Source: Polytrichum commune
Lineage: Eukaryota > Streptophyta > Polytrichopsida > Polytrichales > Polytrichaceae
DNA length: 64,000 nt
Assembly: GCA_950295325.1 (NCBI GenBank)
Contig: OX485809.1
Location: 37,143,081-37,207,080, forward strand
Direction: 5' to 3'
In this document: positions 58,580 to 64,000 of the stretch, piece after piece
Numbering within the stretch: the first letter of the stretch is position 1
Layout of the letters: each line of letters begins with the position of its first letter
The notes under the pieces: generated by a model
Seen by the model: the letters and a program-made list of their open reading frames with translations, nothing else
Databases searched by the model: none
What the model was told of the DNA's origin: nothing
Translations under genes and position numbers: made by a program

Positions 58580-59720
58580 TTAGTGGACTTTTCTAGCTCT
58601 ATCATGACTCTTTTCAACCACTACATAACATGTAAAAGCATCAAAATTTGTGATATGAGCAGTCCATGATCTTGCACCATCTTGACTATCGTAAACTAGG
58701 TCCATGATGGTACATGGATCATTGTTATAATACTCATAGACTGACCATGAAGCAATGAGGAAGATCATATTCATGATGATGCCAGGAGTTTTGGGTACCA
58801 GTAGTGATAAAAATGTCGAAGGTTAATTCTAGTACTGGACATTTGGGCTGTCTGCCTTTGTCAGTGGAGATTAAATATATGAGCAAGCAGCTGGTTGGTT
58901 TGTAGAGTGGAATTGAACTGCTAATTCCAGAATTATGTAGATGAGGAAGTGTTCATCATTGCACTGCTCCAACTTATATTACGAAATTTACAGTTTGTGT
59001 ATGCTATGAGAAGGAATAGTTGGTGTTTGTTTCTGTTGCTCAACAATGTGAATTCCAGTGCCAGTACAAGTTTAGGGTTTAGGAAAGATACCACCACATA
59101 CAGTCTAAGGTAGGTATACCCAAACCAACACTAAACCTAAAACGGATGCTTCGCACCGCAGTCAATACATGTGGAGACTTCAAATGTATGACTGGTACAT
59201 GATGTTGGTTTTGGGTACAATGGGCTACAATCTGTCCTCCTGGAGAAGACATCACTGATGAGACTTTGAAGGAATTGGAAGAAAAGATCCAGTGTTGAGG
59301 GGAACTCAGGGTTGAAATTGGCATGACTTTTCAAGACAAGAACCTGTAAAGAGTTCTATAAAGTGTGATACACCATCCGTCATGGCATATTCTTTCAAGT
59401 AACCTTTTTCAATTTCAGAAGACAAAAAGATAAAAGGTTATTCAAATAGATGATATCAGGATTTTGTAGCGAACCTTTTCATTTCTTCTTTTCTGACATC
59501 AGCTTCTGTAATGTAGTTGGCAATCAGTTCTTTTCGCAACGATTTCTTTATTTAACAATACCTAGCACCAATAAGCAGGCCTAGCATCAGGTTATGCGAT
59601 TTCAAGAGACAAAAAATTGAATGACATCAAGAGTGAATCTTATAACCTAGACATGTTTTGGGTTTGATGCACTGTTACTTAAATTTTGACAAAGTATGGC
59701 TACAGTAACATCTGAGTTAG
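58580..59720. other. Intergenic, no gene recognised
   Basis: Short open frames on the minus strand carry no known motif. The right part leads into the copia fragment. Confidence 0.4.
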
Positions 59721-61190
59721 TGTGGTGCACAGATTATTCATCATTGAGCCACATAAAATTGTCACTGGCTGGCAACTACAGAGGGTGTCAAATGACACTA
59801 GGATTATATGGCAAGTCACAACGATTAATCTAATTAATACGGTTCACCAATTTCAATTTCCACTAGATCAGATGCTTAGGAATGGGTCACCAATTACATG
59901 CTTAATATAGTTGATCACCAACTACAGTGTCGGCCTGCACTTAGTGTGAATCAGATGCTTAGTATAATTGACGAAGTATATGGAATTCAGGGCCATTTTC
60001 CAATTCCCATGAGGCAATGGAGCTTGCAACCCTCAAGGTCTGTACAAGATGTAATTGCTATGGACGGATTGATCACTGGTAGCAAGAATTTCCAAATCAC
60101 CATCAAGGATCAAATCGTTCCAACCATCCTCATTTCAGACCAACTCGTGTTAGCCTTGTTGAAGCATATCCTCGTCATTCTTCAGAATCTGATGATATCT
60201 ATCACTTAACATCATATTTGTCCGAACTTGATGTTAGCACTGACTCTTTGGGTTTCCACCTTTTGAGATTCTTTCTCGTGATCATGACTTATCTATCGAT
60301 TTGTCATACTATCCAAATGTTATTAGTCGTGTCTATGTGGTCTGCCAGGGTTTATCATCTTACGACATTCATAACTCCTGGATTGCAGTTAGTGGTGTGA
60401 ATAAACATATGTCGCATAATCTTCGCTGGTTTTCATCCTATCAACCACTTCCTGCTCTTACTTCTTGGCTGGTCATCAATGTTGTGTAGCAGGCACAGGT
60501 ACTATCAAAGTCCTCATTCAACTTCTGCGCAAAACCGAGGTGGTACTTCTTGAGAATGTGATCTATGTTCCTGGCCTACAATGTAATTTGTCCTCAACTA
60601 CTTTCATGGCTACAAAATATTCTATTCACTTCACCGGCACAACTGCGCACTGCCATCTTATCAAGAATGGGTCAAGAATAATAAGATCCTCATTACGGGT
60701 TGCCTCATCCAGGATATGTAGATTCTCGATTTCATAGTTCCTTTGCCGCATGTTACTGGTCTATGTACAGTAGCTCATGGTAATGCTCTGCTCAGAGCGA
60801 AGCATCAATCTCTGCAGATGTGGCATTATCGTCATGGTCACTTACATTATGATATGATAAAAAAGATGGAGAATAATGGTGTTGTGGCCGGATTACATCT
60901 TACGAACCAGGAAGTCACAGAACTTTGTTCAGCTTGTCAGCTTGGCAAAATGTAGAGAACAGCATGTCCAGTGAACCATTTCAGGACACTAGATTTACTA
61001 GTGATTCAATTCATAGAGACATTCACAGTCTCATGAGTTAACCTTCAAAAGGTGTCTCCTTGTATTTCTTGCTTTACAAGGATGATTCTCCAAGGCACAA
61101 GTTTGTCTTTTGTATTAGTCACAAATCCGAGCCCCTATCTGCTTTCAGAGCGAAGCTAGAACATGAACATGAGCAAGGGGCCTATATTCA
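59721..61190 (+). pseudogene. Ty1/copia retrotransposon fragment (gag end, protease, pre-integrase, start of integrase)
   Basis: Frame-shifted plus-strand remnants in copia order. 59898-60209 may be the late gag part. 60400-60700 gives NKHMSHNLRWFSSYQPL and then GTGTIKVL, VLLENVIYVPGLQCNLSS and TKYSIHFTGT, the region following the copia protease. 60743-60955 gives the pre-integrase domain MWHYRHGHLHYDMIKKM...CSACQLGK. Near 61050-61170 VSLYFLLYKDDSPRHKF and SHKSEPLSAFRAKLEHE match the first part of the integrase core. RT, RNase H and both LTRs are absent, so this is a truncated, dead fragment. Confidence 0.8.
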
Positions 61191-61439
61191 TGTACATTGA
61201 CTTTTTTCTCAATTTCTAGGTACACGAGTAATTTCTATATGACATATGTGAGTCTATGAATTAGTTTATGGGTTGCTCGAAAAATTATTCAAATTTTACA
61301 TGTTGTTTGTGAAGTTGGACTCTTCATAGCAGATATGAACTACCGAGAGTGTAAGAAAGGGTATTATTTGAGGTATTGGTGTCATTGTATATAAGGGAGA
61401 GGTACTGATCTTCTATAGTGTGTATATTTAAAAAGGTTA

Positions 61440-61940
61440 CAGACCTTGGACAACTACCAAAATAACTATAGTTAACTAGATTTTTTTCAATACATTTTAG
61501 GGAACAACTATAGTTAACTAGAAAAAATTTAACACCATATTTAAGAACAACCATAGTTAATTAGAAAAATTCCTAATATTATTATATATTGGAAGAAGTT
61601 CGCCTCTTGATTTGCTTCAGTTGAGGGTCTTTAAGATGCTTGGGCCATTGAGGATCATCAAGAAATGCCTTTATACCATCACTTACAGTGTTGAGCTCTA
61701 GAACAACCTTCATGTACACCACCAACACCAATAACATACAAGTGACACTACAACACTACAACAAAATTTCATGAACAAGTTGCACTCAACTTTAGTTAGC
61801 TAAATATTCAGTTAACTAGATATAACTATAGTTAACTAGATTTTTTGGCATACCAAATTGAAGACAACTATAGTTAACTACATTATTTGGCAAGTCAAAT
61901 CGCGAACAACGATAGTTACAAAAGGCAATTAGTTAACTGA
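61440..61940 (+). repeat. Cluster of GTTAAC-centred repeats
   Basis: The motif AACTATAGTTAACTAG, or one-base variants, occurs near 61463, 61505, 61548, 61822 and 61867, with a degenerate copy near 61908, each followed by a T- or A-rich tail; in places the period is about 45-50 bp. The core TAGTTAACTA is a perfect palindrome. No gene. Confidence 0.75.
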
Positions 61941-64000
61941 TAGTTGAATTAGTTGGTTAGTTGTGCAAGGTCTGAAAGGTTATCAATTTTTTTGAAGGAA
62001 AGGTAGATGTACGAAAGGGGTTCTTAAGGTTAATATTTTTTTTGACAATAATTGTGTTAGTTTCATGCCATTCACATTCATCCACTATTGTGATATGTTA
62101 TGTGTTTCTAGTGACTCCCTTGCCCATTATTGTTAAGAATCACATTTGGGTTCTAGGACAAGCTAAGGCTCTTGGAGTGCTCATGGGCTCCCTTGAATTT
62201 TGATCTTCGGATTGTGGCTAAGTTATTGTAATCTTGTCTCTGTTTGTTTGATACAATCATTAACTTATAGGTTATGAATGAAAAAAATATTCAATGACTT
62301 TCTCATTGGAAATTGAACGTGCATCTTACATTTAATAAATGAATAATTATTTCATAATTTAAAATTTGTATATGTAGTGGAGGCATTTATCACATTAAAT
62401 TGAAAAGCTTGGTATAATAACATGAGCCCATTTTCTAGTTTGCCATTAGTACACATACATTTTTTTTTTCCTCTATAAACTTCTCATATAAAAGGGGTGA
62501 ATTTCATAGTGATCCACACACGTCATTGAAGTTTCCAATGAAGAGTCCACCCTTTGGGTTTGCGAGGTTGAAAGAAATATATATTTTGAGGTTCTTCATG
62601 GACAATGATGAATGGCTTGTATTCTAGTTTGAAAAAATTGCACTTGATCTAGAGTGGTTGCCACAAAACAATTTGGCGCTCATGTGGAAGGACGATGGTC
62701 ACAGTTGCCCACTCATTCCCAAAGGAAGAGCAGTTGTTTGGAAAATAAATCTTGCTGTGAAAAAATTGGAGGATTACGTCACATACTGGAAAAATGTTGC
62801 GAAGAATTAAGTAATTTATTTCCTCTAATGTCTCACAAATTACACTTGGATTCTAGCCATTAACAACATACACCACGACAAACGCAAGCATGTTCGACAT
62901 AGTTCAAGAGGATATGACACTGGAGGATGATTATGAAAGTCCCTTTTGTGAAATTGCATGTGACAAACCCATAGAATCTTTTAACCCTTACGAAGATGTT
63001 ATTTCAGGTGATTTTGTTCTTGTCCATCTCCGGACACTACTATCTACCCTATGTGGATGGGCTAAGCACTCACAACTGTGTGACTAGATGGAACCCATTC
63101 TCAATATGGTCAATTTCAAATTCGATATTTACAACCTAGCAAAGGAAAAAAAAAGTTAGACCTTGAGCATTATAGAGGAATTTGGGATGATAAGTGGGAG
63201 TGCAATCCAACTTCCACATCAGTTATGTGAATAAGAATGTAATTCTTTATTCCAACAAAACTAGAAAAAAACACAAACAACACTTTTGTTGTGGAAATAG
63301 GAAAATTAGAGAAGAAACATGCCCAAAAAAATTTAGAATTGGTGAACTCCTCTAGCCAACCATCACAAGGAAAACATTTGGAACCCTCCCCATGGTTTCT
63401 CATATAAAGTTTCTTGATGAACTTCATGAAGCCATTGGGGATTACTTTCTCTTGTAAGTTGCATAAGTCTTATGGCTTACTAGTACATGGTATTCATTTA
63501 ATGATTATAAACTTATACTTTAAGGTATTAATATTATTGTTTCTATCTTAATAAGTGATGTTATGGTTGGTTTTAAAATGCAACAACACATTTTTCCCAA
63601 TCAAACATCAGGAGTGCTTGCGATATTTTAGTGTCCAAATTTTTACTTTTATTTTTATTTTTCCCATGTCATCGTATTATGTACATTAACTCTCATGTCT
63701 TATGTTTTAACCCTTAGAGTCTTATCTTTACAAATTTTTGTCTTTAACTCTCTTGAAGTATAATGTACAGTCTCATGTCTTAAATTTTTCACTTATGTGT
63801 TTACCTCTTTTGATATATGTCTAAAATTCTTTTCTAAACTGTTATAGTTTGTGTCTTAGAGCCACATCAAGGGAGTAGTTGCTCTTTTTATAAATGATCT
63901 CTTTATTTATTTATTTATTTAAATTATCATTGGGTATGATATTGGGAGATCTCTTGGTGTGGCTCTAAAGGTGATATTAGTGGATACTCCAATATTGACC
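61941..64000. other. Right end of window, no recognised gene
   Basis: Mostly AT-rich. At 62610-62810 a plus-strand frame reads WLPQNNLALMWKDDGH and LAVKKLEDYVTYWKNV, and 62890-63087 is open and acidic (DIVQEDMTLEDDYES). These may be old coding debris of an unknown protein. A TTTA tetranucleotide tract is at 63902-63920. Confidence 0.3.

Overview
This window is nuclear DNA of a land plant, most likely a vascular plant with a transposon-rich genome. It has spliced genes with short GT-AG introns, a plant-type diacylglycerol kinase and a polygalacturonase, plant retrotransposon and DNA-transposon families, and short (TTTAGGG)n tracts. I see no bacterial operons, rRNA genes or CRISPR arrays. The species cannot be named from sequence alone.

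Layout, left to right. 1-2.2 kb: the 5' two thirds of a diacylglycerol kinase gene on the minus strand (nine exons that join in frame; the 3' end lies off the left edge). 2.2-8.2 kb: intergenic, with one copy of a dispersed repeat and a non-autonomous hAT-type element (7355-7850, perfect 8-bp target duplication). 8245-16295: a Ty3/gypsy-type LTR retrotransposon on the minus strand with 974-bp LTRs, a GTCAC target duplication, a tRNA-iMet primer site and a polypurine tract. Its pol is badly decayed and lacks the RT core, although its LTRs are almost identical. A solo LTR of the same family sits in opposite orientation inside the right LTR (15298-16273, duplication CCTCA) and creates a palindrome of nearly 1 kb per arm. 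17014-17574: a second copy of the hAT-type element, again with a perfect 8-bp duplication.

17.6-31 kb: mostly repeats (159-bp, about 200-bp, about 350-bp and 581-bp duplications) plus a decayed MULE/MuDR-type transposase with a SWIM zinc finger (plus strand) and, facing it, an unknown decayed spliced ORF (minus strand). 31-38.7 kb: GC-richer, decayed minus-strand ORFs, one resembling the plant En/Spm-associated transposase_24 domain, interrupted by a non-coding LTR-like block. 38.9-44.4 kb: an F-box-like fragment, an array of about 350-bp repeats each carrying a 22-bp-stem hairpin, a tRNA-derived SINE, and a decayed gene combining a Cys/His zinc cluster with a 2-oxoglutarate/Fe(II) dioxygenase-like C-terminus. 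The promoter and first codons of that gene are duplicated in inverted orientation 3.3 kb away.

45.3-49.6 kb: a complete eight-exon polygalacturonase (420 aa, signal peptide, TATA box) with one extra Cys codon inside its catalytic CGPGHG motif. 54.3-58.4 kb: an unrecognised plus-strand gene of at least six exons ending in an acidic serine-rich tail. 59.7-61.2 kb: a decayed Ty1/copia fragment. 61.4-62 kb: a GTTAAC-centred repeat cluster. The rest of the right end has no recognisable gene.

The genes do not form a pathway. The window is three unrelated host genes (kinase, pectinase, unknown) separated by layers of transposons and their debris.
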